Assembly: GCA_002914805.1 (NCBI GenBank)
Contig: JXTB01000070.1
Location: 925,889-989,888, forward strand
Source of the DNA: Parasponia andersonii
Taxonomy: Eukaryota; Streptophyta; Magnoliopsida; Rosales; Cannabaceae
Direction of reading: 5' to 3'
Length of the DNA: 64,000 nt
Part shown: in pieces, positions 10,262 to 22,036 of the stretch
How the letters are laid out: each line of letters starts with the position of its first letter
How positions within the stretch are numbered: the stretch's first letter is position 1
Made by a program: the position numbers and the translations under genes
The notes under the pieces: generated by a model
The model's input: the letters and a program-made list of their open reading frames with translations, nothing else
Database searches by the model: none
Told to the model about the DNA's origin: nothing

Positions 10262-11300
10262 TCAAGAAATTACTCCACTAACCAATATAAAAATATATCT
10301 TAAAGTAGATTTTTGATCATCAGGACACCCAGAAAAATCAGCATCTATATATCCAATTACCTCAAGGTGATCCACTTTTTTGTAAACAAGTATGAAATCT
10401 TTAATGTGCCACAAATATCTCATTAACCTTTTAGCAGCCATCCAATGTTCTACATCAGGATTGGAAAAAAATTTTCCTAATACATTCATAGCAAAAATAA
10501 TATCAGGTCTAGTACAAACCTGAGCATACATCAAATTACCCACAACACTAGCATAACGCATATCCTTCATATGTTGTCTTTCTACCTCATTCACTGGATA
10601 TTTACTCTTTTTAAGTACATCTACTTTAATAGCAGGAACCTCTCCAGATTTGCAACCTTGCATATTAAATCTTTTAAGAACACACTCTATATATGCCTTT
10701 TGAGAAAAGCCCAACAAATTACGTGATCTGTTTCTGTGAATCTCAATACTAAGAACAAAAGATACTTCACCAAGATCTTTTTGTCAACAGTCTCAGAAAG
10801 TAATCATTTAGTATCATGAAGCATATTCAAATCACTACTAGCAAGAACGATATCATCAACATATAAGACAGAAAAATAAATTTGCTCCCACTAAGTTTGA
10901 GGTAAATACATTCATCTATTTTGTTTTCAACAAAACCAAGTGAGGTCACAACTTCATCAAACTTCAAGTACCATTGCCTGGACGTCTACTTGAGACCATA
11001 AATAGATTTCTTTAACTTGCATATTAAGTATTCTTTCCCACTCTCTACAAAACCATCTGGTTATTGTATATACACTTCTTATTGCAAGTTACCATTTAGA
11101 AAAGTTATTTTCACATCCATTTGATGAAGTTTTAAATCAAAATGTGCCATTAGTACCATAATTATTCTGAAGTCAGAGAATACAAGTGAAAATGTTTCAT
11201 TATAATCTATGCCCTCCTTTTATGTGAAACCTTTAGCTACCAATATAGCCTTGTATCTCTCTAAATTGTCTTTAGAGTCTTTCTTGGACTTCTTAACCCA
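10262..11300 (-). pseudogene. Copia A reverse transcriptase
   Basis: The C-terminal part (10,262-10,717) contains FSQKAYIECVLKRFNMQGCK, YASVVGNLMYAQVCTRPDII and SGCPDDQKSTLRYIFIL, standard copia RT/RNase H landmarks. Just upstream, around 10,843-10,860, the minus strand reads VLYVDDIVLAS, an intact Y-V-D-D active site. The N-terminal half lies at 10,900-11,300 in broken frames. Stops such as the one after HDTK near 10,805 show it is not translated whole. Confidence 0.85.
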
Positions 11301-11499
11301 TTTACAACCAATAAGTTCATTTTTTTCAGGAGATTTCATAAGCTTCCATACATTATTATGTGCCATAGATTTCATCTCATCTTCTATGGCTTCTAGCCAT
11401 TTATCAGAATAAGGACTAGAAATAGCTCGATTATATGAAACTAAATCTACGACTTGACTAATATTCTAATCATATTCACCAAGATATACCATATAGTCA

Positions 11500-12207
11500 T
11501 CTGATAAAGCAAGTCTTCTATCTCTTTAAGAGTGTCTTACATGGATATTTGGATAAGGCTAAGCTTGTTAGGGTAGTGGAACCTACTCAAAATATACATA
11601 GAGGCTTTCAAAACTTCTCCCTAAAGTGAAATAGGCAGATCACACCTATTCATCATGGTGCTAATCATATCCTTAAGAGTACGATTACGTCTCTCAACTA
11701 TTCCATTCTACTCTGGAAATCCTGGCATGGAATATTAAGCAACTATGCCATCATCCTTTAAGTATTAAGCAGATGGCCCCTTGTATTGCCCAGTTTATCT
11801 ATACTTTCCACAATACTTACCACCTCGATCAGACCTTATAACTTTTATAACCTTTCCACACTGCTTCTCAACTTCAATCTTGAAAATCTTAAATTTTTCA
11901 ATTACATTAAATTTGTCAGATATGAGATATATATAAATATATATATATATATATATCTATAATGTGAAAAATCATTGATGAAGGTGATAAAGTATTTATT
12001 TCCACATAATGTAGAGGTTCAAGGGCCACTAATATTAGTATGTATGACTTCTAACAGCTTATTACTACGAGTAGTATCTTTTCGTTTAGTCTTTATTAGC
12101 TTTCTCCTTATACAATCAACACAAGTTCCAAAATCATCAAAATTAAGAGAAGGAAGAATATCATTTTTTATCAGTCTTTCTATCTTTTCTTTAGAAATAT
12201 GGCCCAA
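11500..12207 (-). pseudogene. Copia A integrase with pre-integrase zinc finger
   Basis: GHISKEKIERLIKNDILPSL and TCVDCIRRKLIKTKRK (12,207-12,060) match the GAG-pre-integrase zinc-finger region. The core follows in pieces: VIKVIRSDRGGKYCGKYR near 11,860-11,800 carries the second catalytic Asp, and NGIVERRNRTLKDMI near 11,710-11,660 the catalytic Glu. Stops lie between them. The AT dinucleotide run at 11,935-11,956 interrupts the core. Confidence 0.85.
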
Positions 12208-12594
12208 ACGTCTATATCATAAGGTGGAGGATTTTACTTTAATACGTGCTCTTTTTGTACCAACATTCTCAATATTCAAAGAAGTAGCAATAGAGGAAAA
12301 ACTCAATCTATATAACCTATCAGATACATTAGTATTGCCAACAATATTGGAATTATAAATCAACTTCAAAATTCCAATAAAAATATTAAAAGAATACCCA
12401 ACAATATTCAATCAAGAAATAGAAATTGAATTCTGTCTAAAAGAAGGCATATAAGCAACTTCTTTTAAAGTAAGAACGTGACCAATCTCTAAAATAAATT
12501 CAACTACTCCTATCAATTTTACTTGGACATGAGAACCAATTCTAACAATTAAGCTACTTTCAGAATAACTTGGCTTTTGTCTACTCTTGAATCC

Positions 12595-12924
12595 CTACAA
12601 GGAATTTGTAACATGAATAGATACTCTATAGTCAAACCACCAAGAATTTAAAGGAACATCCATCAAACTTGATTCAAGAAAAACTAAAGCAAAAGGATTA
12701 TCTCCACTCTTATTCTTCTTTTCTAACCAAGACTTATAACCAATGCAATTGAGCTTCTTATGGCCATCTTTCTTGCAAAACCAACATTTAAGATCTTTCT
12801 TAATATTGAGTTTAGGGCCATCATGCTTTCTACTATTTTTTTTGTTACTGTGATGATGCCTATGAGGCTTGAATTTCTTTTGGCTAGTGGGCTCCTTAGG
12901 TTGTGGCTCAATGAATAAATTCAC
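12595..12924 (-). pseudogene. Copia A Gag C-terminus with zinc knuckle and protease start
   Basis: Basic His-rich stretch (KPHRHHHSNKK) then a complete zinc knuckle CWFCKKDGHKKLNC (C-x2-C-x4-H-x4-C), used for RNA packaging. The end reads WWFDYRVSIHVTNSL, aligned to the copia protease active site where D-S-G is expected; D-Y-R is found, so protease is probably dead. Confidence 0.85.
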
Positions 12925-13033
12925 ACTTTAGCCAGTTTCCCGAAGAATTCTCCTTTCCTCTTAGGTACAAATAGCAATAAGCTCATTAGTATCCTATTTA
13001 TATTTTTGAGTTAGATAAGAACTTTTAAGTTGG

Positions 13034-13432
13034 CTAAATTTTGGAGGAAGTTAAAGCACGATGTACAAGAAAAGGCTCAGCAATTGGAATCTTGAGCTCA
13101 GTCAACTTAGTAGCTATGTCCACCATTTTCATAACATAGGTTCTTACACCAACTATATTATCATATTTCATCCCCATTAATCTTTTTAAAAGCTCTTCAA
13201 TTTCAGTCTTATCAGATGACATGTATTTCTCTCCTATAGCAACAAAGAACTGTTTGGTACTAATAGTCTTTGGTATAACACTAACAACTATCTCAGAAAT
13301 TGACTTCTTCATAATCATGAGACATAAACCATTCCCCCTTTCCCATTTTTTGTGCTTTGTCCTTTGTTCTATAGTACTAGTATCAGTTGGCTTAGGAGGC
13401 TCATCCTCACGTAGAACTATGTCAATATCCAT
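13034..13432 (-). pseudogene. Copia A Gag (UBN2-type)
   Basis: 132 residues: IVLREDEPPKPTDTSTIEQR, KKWERGNGLCLMIMKKSISE, AIGEKYMSSDKTEIEELLKR and MKYDNIVGVRTYVMKMVDIA match the capsid-like Gag domain of plant copia elements (UBN2 families). The coding frame extends upstream of the first Met, through YKRWKKDIEISLSL, to about 13,480. A second copy of this 5' end is present at 13,770-13,900. Confidence 0.87.
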
Positions 13433-14161
13433 TAAACTAAGAGAGATTTCAATATCCTTTTTCCATCTCTTGTATTGATTCCAGTCAGAGTTTCAATGAT
13501 CAAAGATTGATTATTATTATTTAAAGCACAAGGAGTTTTATGGATAGTGATATCAAACTTTAATAACAAATCAAGAATATAAGAAGAAGGCAAATAATCA
13601 AGTCAATATTCTCACAAGAGCCTAAAAATGCATATTACAAACTCACATTTGGGTAGAGCATGAAATATATAACCTTAAACTCTCGGACAAACTACTTAAT
13701 GAAAAGACAAATAGACTTTAAAACTATTCTCATTTGAGAGAAAAGTTTCTAAAAAATATTCTCATTAANGTATCAGTTGGCTTAGGAGGCTCATCCTCAC
13801 GTAGAACTATGTCAATATCCATTAAACTAAGAGAGATTTCAATATCCTTTTTCCATCTCTTGTATTGATTCCAGTCAGAGTTTCAATGATCGAAGATTGA
13901 TTATTATTATTATTTAAAGCACAAGGAGTTGTATAGACAGTGATATCAAACTTTAATAACAAATCAAGAATATAAGAATAAGGCAAATAATAAAGTCAAT
14001 ATTCTCACAAGAGCCTAAAAATGCATATTACAAACTCACATCTGGGCAGAGCATGCAATATATAATCTTAAACTCTCAGACAAACTATTTAATGAAAAAA
14101 CAAATAGACTTTAAAATTATTCTCATTTGAGAGAAAAGTTTCTAAAAAATATTCTCATTAA
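13380..14161. repeat. 389-bp direct duplication joined at a single N
   Basis: 13,380-13,768 and 13,770-14,161 are near-identical (both begin GTATCAGTTGGCTTAGGAGG and end TATTCTCATTAA), with only scattered substitutions and an extra ATT unit. The copies meet at one unknown base at 13,769. Could be a real tandem duplication or two haplotype/overlap copies left by the assembler. Confidence 0.9.
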
Positions 14162-15191
14162 TAGCTCCATGTTCTCCAAATTATAGCACATAATTACCCT
14201 CTTTGAGATAGATAATTATATGTTGTAATCTAAACAAGCATCTAAAATAAAACTGAGAGAAATGTATAAGTTTAAGTGTACGGGTCATTTTAGTGGCTAC
14301 CACTTACTTACATTTACACATTCGCATAAAAAAAAATACCCTATTCACATTCCAAGCTCATATATAAACATCTCATAATAATTTTAAATCAAGCTTTATA
14401 ATGAACATTATGAGAACTAGACTAGAATATAAAATATTAATTATACTTTCAATATCATTATAGTTGAAAAATATTACAATAAGAATCGAATCTGGTAACT
14501 TAGAAATATTATCTTCTCTCACTTCGATAATGAATAAATATAGGCAAAAGAAACAATGTTATATTTATGATTTTTTTAGACAGTGCATCTATATAATATG
14601 AAACATGAGTCAATTACTTTCATTTACATACACAATTCGTATTATAATCATATGGTTCACGAAACAAAACAAACCATACTCCTAATTATCAAGATAAAAG
14701 TCATTGACTTGACATATGCTATTGATATAAGACAAAAATTTATATCTCAATTATATATGCACATGAAACCATAACAAATAAGATGAAAAGTATTCTAAAA
14801 GATTTCATATATGTAATATTGTAAATATATATATATAATTTCAAGGAATCAAAAAGAAAAAATAAATAAATAAATAAATGCAGAATCTCAATCACAGATT
14901 ACTACATGTACATGATAATCAATACAATTGAATACATATAATAATCAATATAATTGAATACATATAATAATCAATATAATTGAATACATATAGCATTATC
15001 GAGAACATATTCATTAACTTTTGTTTAAAGAATTTAATCATAACTTCTGTATTCATCAAATATAAAAGAAACTTTACGTATACATATAATCATGATAAGC
15101 AAAATCGTAACAAAGAGGAGAAAAATTTTAGCAGAATGCCATTTAAGGAGAATTTATCATATATAATTTTAAGGTCTTATGATTATGTATT
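14162..15191 (-). other. Copia A leader, AT-rich
   Basis: About 1 kb between the duplicated gag start and the primer site, longer than the short leaders usual in copia elements. No coding similarity seen. Contains (TAAA)n near 14,862-14,878 and a 26-bp tandem repeat at 14,917-14,993. Confidence 0.45.
14917..14993. repeat. Tandem repeat 3 x 26 bp
   Basis: Three copies of AATCAATAYAATTGAATACA followed by TATAAT, with one substitution in the first unit. Confidence 0.9.
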
Positions 15192-15205
15192 GGCTCTTGA
15201 TACCA
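15192..15205 (-). other. Copia A primer-binding site
   Basis: Minus strand TGGTATCAAGAGCC immediately follows the 5' LTR. It matches the copia consensus TGGTATCAGAGC complementary to initiator tRNA-Met, with one extra A. Confidence 0.8.
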
Positions 15206-15206
15206 C

Positions 15207-15676
15207 ATATAGAAAAATTTTGCTTTAATTCACATATAAATATAGAATACAAATTGCGGAATTAACAAATAAATACCTCTTGAATCTATGAGTAGAAATT
15301 AATGCAGCAAAAACCTTGAATAACTCAGTGCACAAATACACACAATGGGCTAAAATCTTCCTCAATCTTCTCCAAACTTTTCAATACTACTATTGATGTG
15401 GCAAGCATAGTTGTATATAGAGTGGTGAGGGGACCTAGCTTATAGTTACCTTTATATAGAGGTTTTACCTATTAAGAAATCCTAAAAAGCCTACACTAAA
15501 ATATCATATCACTAATTGGCCCAAAGTGTAAGAGGTCCACCAAGCCCAATTCTTAATTATGAGTACAAATAATAAGTTGGACCTTCGTATATTAGTTAAG
15601 CTATAGTCCAATCTATTTTTGATAAAACAAAAAAAAAAGCCTAATTAATGTCTGCACAAATAGATAAATTCTAACT
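15207..15676 (-). repeat. Copia A 5' LTR
   Basis: 470 bp, partner of 8,757-9,231. Its terminal dinucleotides are mutated (the plus strand ends TTCTAACT instead of TTCTAACA and starts ATATAG instead of TGTAAG). Flanked on the right by AGAAG at 15,677-15,681. Confidence 0.88.
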
Positions 15677-15681
15677 AGAAG

Positions 15682-16667
15682 ACCATTGCTTTGGTTGAGG
15701 ATAAATTTTACTAGCCTTCATTGAAAAAAGATGTTGCTCACATTGTCTCCTAGTATCGCACTTGTCAGTTAGGTAAAGCTAAGAAGCAAAACTTAGGTTT
15801 GTACATACCTCTTCATATGCCATATACACCTTGGCATGATCTTAGCATGGACTTTATTTTTGGTTTGCCCAAAACTATCTAAGTCATGATTCCATTTTTG
15901 TTGTTGTGGATAGATTTTCAAAGATGGCTCACTTCATCTCTTGCTCTCGAAATACTGATGCTTCGCATATGGCTAAGTTGTTCTTTAAAGAGAATGTTAG
16001 GTTATATGGCCTACTCAGTACTATAGTGTTTAATAGGGATGTTAAATTTGTTAGCTACTTTCGAAAATTTTTTTGGAAATTATTTGGGACTACATTGAAG
16101 TATTCTTCTGTTTTTTACCCTCAAACTGTTGGTCAAACTAAAGTTAGTAATAGTACTTTAGGTAATTTGCTTAGATGCTTGGTAGGAGAGAAGCCTGAAA
16201 ATTGGGATCTTATTTTGCCTCAAATTGAGTTTGCGTACAATAATTTTGTAAATATATCAACTAGTAAAATTCCTTTTGAGATTGTTCGTGGTGTTTCCCC
16301 ATTGCCACCCATTGACCTCATTCCTTTACCAACTAATTCTCACCCATCTGACTTTGGCCAATCTTTTGTCGAGCATATACATGATTTGCATGCTGAAATT
16401 AGACAAAAAATTATTTTGAGTAATGTTATCTATAAAGAAGCTGCTGATACACATCGTACTCATACAGAATTTAATAAAGGTGATTATATGAAGGTCCACA
16501 TTTGTCCTAAATATTATCCTAAAAATGCTATTCAAAAGTTACATGTTCAAACAATTAGAGCTTATCTTGTTCTTCGTAGGATTGGATCGAATGCTTATTT
16601 AATTGATTTGCCATCAAACATATGTATTAGTCTAGTTTTTAATGTGGTGGACTTGTTTCCTTTCTGA
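15682..16667 (+). pseudogene. Chromovirus integrase remnant
   Basis: Starts mid-zinc-finger (TIALVEDKFY, HIVS*YRTCQLGKAKKQN) then a core frame at 15,906-16,667, 253 residues: MDRFSKMAHFISCSRNTDAS keeps the first catalytic Asp; STIVFNRDVKFVSYF has Asn where the second catalytic Asp of S-D-R-D is expected; YPQTVGQTKVSNSTLGNLLR has Lys where the catalytic Glu of Q-T-E is expected. NWDLILPQIEFAYNNFVN and the C-terminal SNAYLIDLPSNI region are well kept. Two of three catalytic residues lost, plus stops before 15,906. Confidence 0.9.
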
Positions 16668-17026
16668 GGCATATTTGAGCTTCCTACTTTGCCTTCTTCT
16701 GTTCCTACATGCACATATTCCCCACTAGTTCCTTGTGCTCCATTTACGCTATTGGACCCACCAGATGTCATTTTTGAAGTTTTAGATGATAAATATGTTA
16801 CCTCATCCTTTGGTGGTTATTGTTATTTTCTTCTTCATTAGAAAGATCGTGCTTCAACTAATGACACTTGGCTTACTAAAGAATAATTTTGTTGTGTTAC
16901 TCCTGATCTCTAGGACAATTACTTGTGTATTACCTCATCGAAGTTGAGTTCTTTTCAACTGGATGAAAATGATAGAGATCATATGTCTACTTTTTGTACT
17001 TATGTTAAGCGTAAATATAGAAAGTA
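16668..17026 (+). pseudogene. Chromovirus chromodomain remnant
   Basis: After the integrase stop, the plus strand reads EVLDDKYVTSSFGGYCYFLL, stop, KDRASTNDTWLTKE, stop, FCCVTPDL, stop, DNYL, which matches the chromodomain-type C-terminus of plant Ty3 integrases (G-x-x-x-Y-L-V-x-W-K-x-R-x-x-x-D-x-T-W). Such domains steer integration to marked chromatin. The conserved Trp codon is now a stop. Confidence 0.72.
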
Positions 17027-17058
17027 GATATTTAGCTATTTCATTATTTTTTTAAGGG

Positions 17059-17426
17059 TGTTATTTAAATTTTGAGTAACTAAGTTTATATTTCCCTTTT
17101 ATGTCTGTTTCTAGAAAATGTCAATTTCCTAGTTTTATCAAGAACTTCTCTATAAATAAGCTTTTCTATTTTCATTATTTTTCAGACTCGATCAATGATA
17201 TATAACTATTTAGAAATTCTCTGTCTAATATTCTTTTTCTCTAAATTTTTCTCTTCTTCTTCCTAAATTCCTCTCTTTCTCTTGTTTATCTTATCTTTTC
17301 TAAATTTTCACTCTTGTTCTACATCAAAATCACTTTAAACTTAGTCATTATATGCATATCTCTTTTAGCATTAAAAAAAATTCAACATACATCATATTAG
17401 GATATACACGTCAACAACTACATAAC
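17059..17426 (+). repeat. Chromovirus 3' LTR, truncated by gap
   Basis: Probable start TGTTATTTAAATTTTGAG after TTTTTTTAAGGG; contains a TATA-like CTCTATAAATAAGC near 17,148; the part from 17,206 matches the 5' LTR copy. Ends at the run of N. Confidence 0.68.
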
Positions 17427-17640
17427 NNNNNNNNNNNNNNNNNNNNNNNNNNNNNNNNNNNNNNNNNNNNNNNNNNNNNNNNNNNNNNNNNNNNNNNNNN
17501 NNNNNNNNNNNNNNNNNNNNNNNNNNNNNNNNNNNNNNNNNNNNNNNNNNNNNNNNNNNNNNNNNNNNNNNNNNNNNNNNNNNNNNNNNNNNNNNNNNNN
17601 NNNNNNNNNNNNNNNNNNNNNNNNNNNNNNNNNNNNNNNN
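17427..17640. other. Assembly gap (214 N)
   Basis: Run of unknown bases. Open frames spanning it are meaningless. The end of the chromovirus 3' LTR is hidden here. Confidence 0.99.
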
Positions 17641-20369
17641 CAAAGTTTTTAAAACATAAGAACCTTATTGCCAAAAAATAACCCATGGACACCAAACATT
17701 GCCAAAAACCTTAATTTTCATATTGAGTTAATATACTAACATATACTAGATTCAATACTTATACTTATATATATACTAAGTGTTGGTTTTGAAAACATTT
17801 AGACTGAAAGAATATAAAGTATAAAAATGTCTAAAACAATAATAACTAATATGAATACTAAAATGTTTACCTTTTCAACCGATTAACCTTTTCAACCGAT
17901 TAGGACTAGTCTAAGCTTTCATCTTCGATTCCTTTAAATCTTTCCAACTATGACCTACACCAAAGACTGGATGTGTGGGCATCTATGAAAGAGAATGAAT
18001 GTCTGTGGTGGCAGTATTTTTCTTATTCTTACTTTTGATCTCAATACTTACTTTTGATCTCAATTCATGAGAGTAAGATTTTTTTTCTCTAGAAATACTA
18101 TGAAAAGTTCGTGTATAGAAAATATAAAGACAAACATATTGATAGAGTGGAATGGGAAATTGGGGAAAATAATTTCCCATTCCAAGCAGAACTCCTACAC
18201 GTCCCCAATTTCCCATTCCCGAAGAACTTCTACACGCCAACCATAAGGAGATTCCCTATGCTAAGCGTGTAGTATAAGGAGTTTCATTGCCTGTGGACTA
18301 ATACAATATTTATGCTGAGCTACTTCATGTAGCATAATGAGCTAGATTCCCTAGTTTCCTTTTTGTGTTAAAACTATGTAGTAATTTTTTTAATTGTCAA
18401 AACACTATCTAATAGTATTGGTGTCCTTATTTATCTAATAATTAAGTATTTTCATAAATTTATCGTTAATTATCACATTATTAAAAGAATATTTAACGAT
18501 TATAAGATACCTAATCCGATAGGATATTTAAAACCATAATTAAATAATTGAAAAATAATTGCTTTTCTCCTAAAATGACTGCTGTAGCCATGTAGCACAA
18601 TCTGTAGGCCAGTCTTAGTCCGAACCAATTTGGATAATGACCCAATTAATTTTCCTAAGCTTGTGATCTAATAGAGTGTTTTTGAGCTAGTTGGAGAACC
18701 TAATAGACATATAGTATCACGCTTCAATAAATTTAATTTCTTAATTATAACTCTTTCATCAATAAATATAATTTATTAACTCTCCAACTCCCCTAAAAAT
18801 CTTGAGTTAAACTCTTAATATTATAAAAATAATTTAATTCAACTTGAAATCTTTGAATATTATATTGATTTAATCAGTATAGATAAATTAACCTTCACAA
18901 GACACTTATAATTAGAGATAAGTCTAAATCCTTTAACCTCGTTAACCTCTCTAGTTATAAGTGTCATTATCTCTAATCAACAATGAATCTATAAGCGATC
19001 ATGTAATTTAAATATAGATTAACTAATAACAAAAATAGCATGCTTATTGTCTATGACCCGAATGAGAGCAGAGGTGGACTGACATCACGTGCCCATCTCT
19101 CCACCTCAACTTTTGCTTTTTTCTGATTTTTTATTTAGCTTTTTTAACCCCCGACCTAGCTTTTGTTTATTGTCTAAGTCTAATGAACGTGTTCTGTAGC
19201 TGCTAACTCATTTAAGAGGGTATTCAAAGGAATTTTCTTTTAATGATAAGAAAACCTACTTCTAGTATCTTGTGCAACGTTATACGGTTTCAAGGGAAAA
19301 AAAATGTGGACCAAAATATTAAACGTTCCTTTTTTTCTCTAGAAACGTCTTTGCTTTCCAGTCTAAACTCATTTGGTCGACAATGTCACGGTAAAGGAGG
19401 AGCTCCAAATTCCAATCAATTCATTAGTAAGGTTTATTTTTCATTATTTTAGTTTATTTTGAACAATACATATAAATGGACTGTGGAGCCATTGTTATCA
19501 ATTTTGTCATTTTTCATTGTTAATATATATATATATATATATTTTGCTGAGAATTGTTCATTCTTAACTTTTTTTGGCATTCTCTGGGTGTTTTTTTATG
19601 AATTTTTGTTTCCTTGCTGCCAATTTTTTTGTTTTTTGTTTTTTTCTCTGCTGCTTGGATTTGCTCATCTTTTGATTTATTTATTGCTTTTTTTTGTAAT
19701 ATTTTCGTGGATCCTTTCATATTTTAAAGACACATTTGTATTTTTTTTCTTTTAAGCAATATTAAATACTAACCATATGTTAATTTTGTTGTGTGCATTT
19801 TTTAGGAATGCATAATCTAGGATTAGGAATATAATAGACAACCTAATTAAGTTAAGCTCTTATGTGTTCCTTTATGCCAACTAAGAGAATGGACTATATG
19901 CTTATATTACTTTTTTTTTGTTTTTGTTTAAATTATTTTTAAATCTATTAATTTGAAGGAGAGATGGAGAAATATTTTTAAAGAAGATCAGATTTATTGG
20001 TTTCTAAAGGGAAAGAGGATAAAACTACCAAAAAATAAAGTGCAGAGATCAACTTTTCAGAACTTTCTATAAATCCTGGTTTAAGAATTCCAATTTTAGA
20101 ATATGATCCTAACATTCATGATAAGTTCCAAGAATATATCTACAAAAAGATCCTTGTCAACTTAAAAAATATATTTTTCCATTCACCAAAATTAGGTAAG
20201 CACATAGATGATTCAACTTTACTTAGTTTGATGAATATTGTAATTGGTTGGAATATAGCATAACAAAAGATGCTGCATTTTGTCTGTGTTATTAACTCTT
20301 TAAACAAAATATTAGAAATCATCAAGGAGGGATTTTCAAATTGGAAGAAAAAGAAAAAATTGAAAAAAC
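17641..20369. other. Gene-free AT-rich stretch
   Basis: No convincing coding sequence on either strand. Contains short tandem duplications at 17,869-17,903 (ACCTTTTCAACCGATTA twice) and 18,029-18,066 (CTTACTTTTGATCTCAAT twice), an AT run at 19,522-19,541 and poly-pyrimidine tracts at 19,560-19,750. The part at 18,640-19,060 has the style of an old copia LTR but no boundaries could be set. Confidence 0.5.
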
Positions 20370-21175
20370 ATACTGGAGGCCCCTAGTAGTATTCACAATC
20401 AAGCTTTGAACAACTGTGAAACATTAATAAATCAGAATTAACATACTGAGATAATTATCTCCATGCAATCAAAATAAGCTTGAGATAATTATCGAACTCA
20501 CTTGTATTGAGAAATAAAAGTTTCAATCTTACTCACTCTTATTTTGAAGATAATAAACATTTGATTTAGTATTAATGATTTAACTTGAGTGTGCAGTGAA
20601 ATAGCTTTAAAAGTTCTAACTCAAGTTGAACAAGGTATCAAACTTGAAGATAGATGTATATTGGACTTATTAAAAATCAAGCTTGAAGATGGATAATTAA
20701 GATATAAGACAATGCTTAGATATGGTATATTTCATATTTAGTCTTATATTTGATTTAGTTCATTATAAATAATTCTCTTTGCATTGGCTCACACTTTTCA
20801 AAAGAGTTTTAAAACTATCTTAAGCTTAAAATTGTTATTTTATTATAGAAGTTTAAAAATAGAAAATAAAATTTTTGAATGGACAAACTATTCTTTGAAA
20901 CATAATTTCTTAAATTTAAATAAGTTATAAATATATTTGAAATCACGATTATTTGATATAGACTTAAAAGAGATTTTCTAATATGAACACTTTCTAAATT
21001 ATTGTTAAATATCTTTGTGAAACTAAAACAAATTTGCAATAGCCAAAATACTCTTTCCAAATTGATTTCTAATGTCGTTAAAGTGTTTAAAACAAGTATA
21101 AAAGTCAGATTTTGAAAAATGCCAAAGGCTATCAGAATTTGTAAAAATGCCAAAAGTTGTTAAAAATTAGAAGTT

Positions 21176-21937
21176 ATAGGTAGACCGAAAATGTCAACTG
21201 GTAGACTGAAAATGACCAGTGGTAGACCGCCTAGTAGACTAAAAACTTTATTTTTGACTAATAGTTTTCGACCATTGCAACCGCACTTTCAACAGCTAAT
21301 TTTGGGAGTCTACCTGAAACTTTAACAGCCTACTGGTAGTTTACTGAAAACTCTAAAAACTGTGTCAAACGGTTAGAAACAGCTAGTTTTCACTCACGTT
21401 TATAAATAAAAGCTATTTTAAGACTTCAAAATAACTTTATATGAACTTAAATTGTTATCCAACTACTTTCAAAGTACAAAAGTCTATTCTTAGATTGAAT
21501 TAAGTTTCAAATCATATTGAGCCAATTTTAGAACATTCATTGTGTATAGGTAGATCAAAAATGCCTACTGGTAGACCGAAAATGCCTACTGGTAGACTGA
21601 AAATGACCAGTGGTAAACCGCTTGGTAATCCAAAAATTTCATTTTTGACTATTAGTTTTCGACCAGTGCAACCGTACTTCTAACGGCTAGTTTCGGGAGT
21701 CTACCAGAAACTTTACCAGTTTACTGGTAGTCTACTGAAAACTCCAAAAGCTATGTCAAATGATTAGAAATAGCTAGTTTTCACTCAAGTTTATAAATAG
21801 AAGCTATTTTAAGACTTCAAAATGATTTTGCATGAACTTAAATTATTATCCAAGTACTTTTAAAGTACAAAAGTCTATTCTTAGATTGAATTAAATTTCA
21901 AATTATATTGAGCCAATTTTAGAGTATTCATTGTGCA
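21176..21937. repeat. Tandem duplication of a 370-bp unit
   Basis: 21,176-21,545 and 21,546-about 21,937 are diverged direct copies: both run from ATAGGTAGA through ACTGAAAATGACCAGTGGTA and TTATAAATA.AAGCTATTTTA to CATTGTGYAT. The second carries a further 21-bp internal repeat of the ACTGGTAGACCGAAAATGCC phrase. Confidence 0.85.
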
Positions 21938-22036
21938 TTATTCTTAAATCTCCTAAGCTAAAATTGTATTCATTATTTTGTGAAGAGACGCCTTGAGTGT
22001 TTTCACTCTCATATTAAAAATTCATTGAGTGTGAGG

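Larger units (their letters stand above)
8757..15676 (-). mobile_element. Complete Ty1/copia element 'A' nested in the chromovirus
   Basis: 6,920 bp on the minus strand. It has two LTRs (8,757-9,231 and 15,207-15,676), a primer site TGGTATCAAGAGCC at 15,205-15,192, a polypurine tract AAGTGGGAGAA next to the 3' LTR, and a near-perfect 5-bp target duplication. Order on the minus strand is gag, zinc knuckle, protease, integrase, RT, RNase H, which is the copia order. Stops occur in most domains, so it is no longer autonomous, but it is younger than its host. Confidence 0.9.
3888..17426 (+). mobile_element. Degenerate Ty3/gypsy chromovirus, split by a copia insertion
   Basis: Matching sequence at both ends (3,888-4,136 and 17,206-17,426) marks the LTR pair. 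Between them, on the plus strand, lie gag, protease, RT, RNase H, zinc finger, integrase and a chromodomain in the order typical of plant chromoviruses. The reading frame is broken by many stops and frameshifts and key catalytic residues are lost, so it is immobile. A complete Ty1/copia element occupies 8,757-15,676. The 3' LTR runs into the assembly gap. Confidence 0.85.

Noticed and set aside
17352..17695. Open frames spanning 17,400-17,690
   Set aside because: They are made of the run of N; nothing is known about the sequence.
19459..19755. 98-codon hydrophobic frame
   Set aside because: Poly-pyrimidine and AT-run translation (Phe/Leu/Ile-rich) with no start context or similarity; its antisense frame is equally open.
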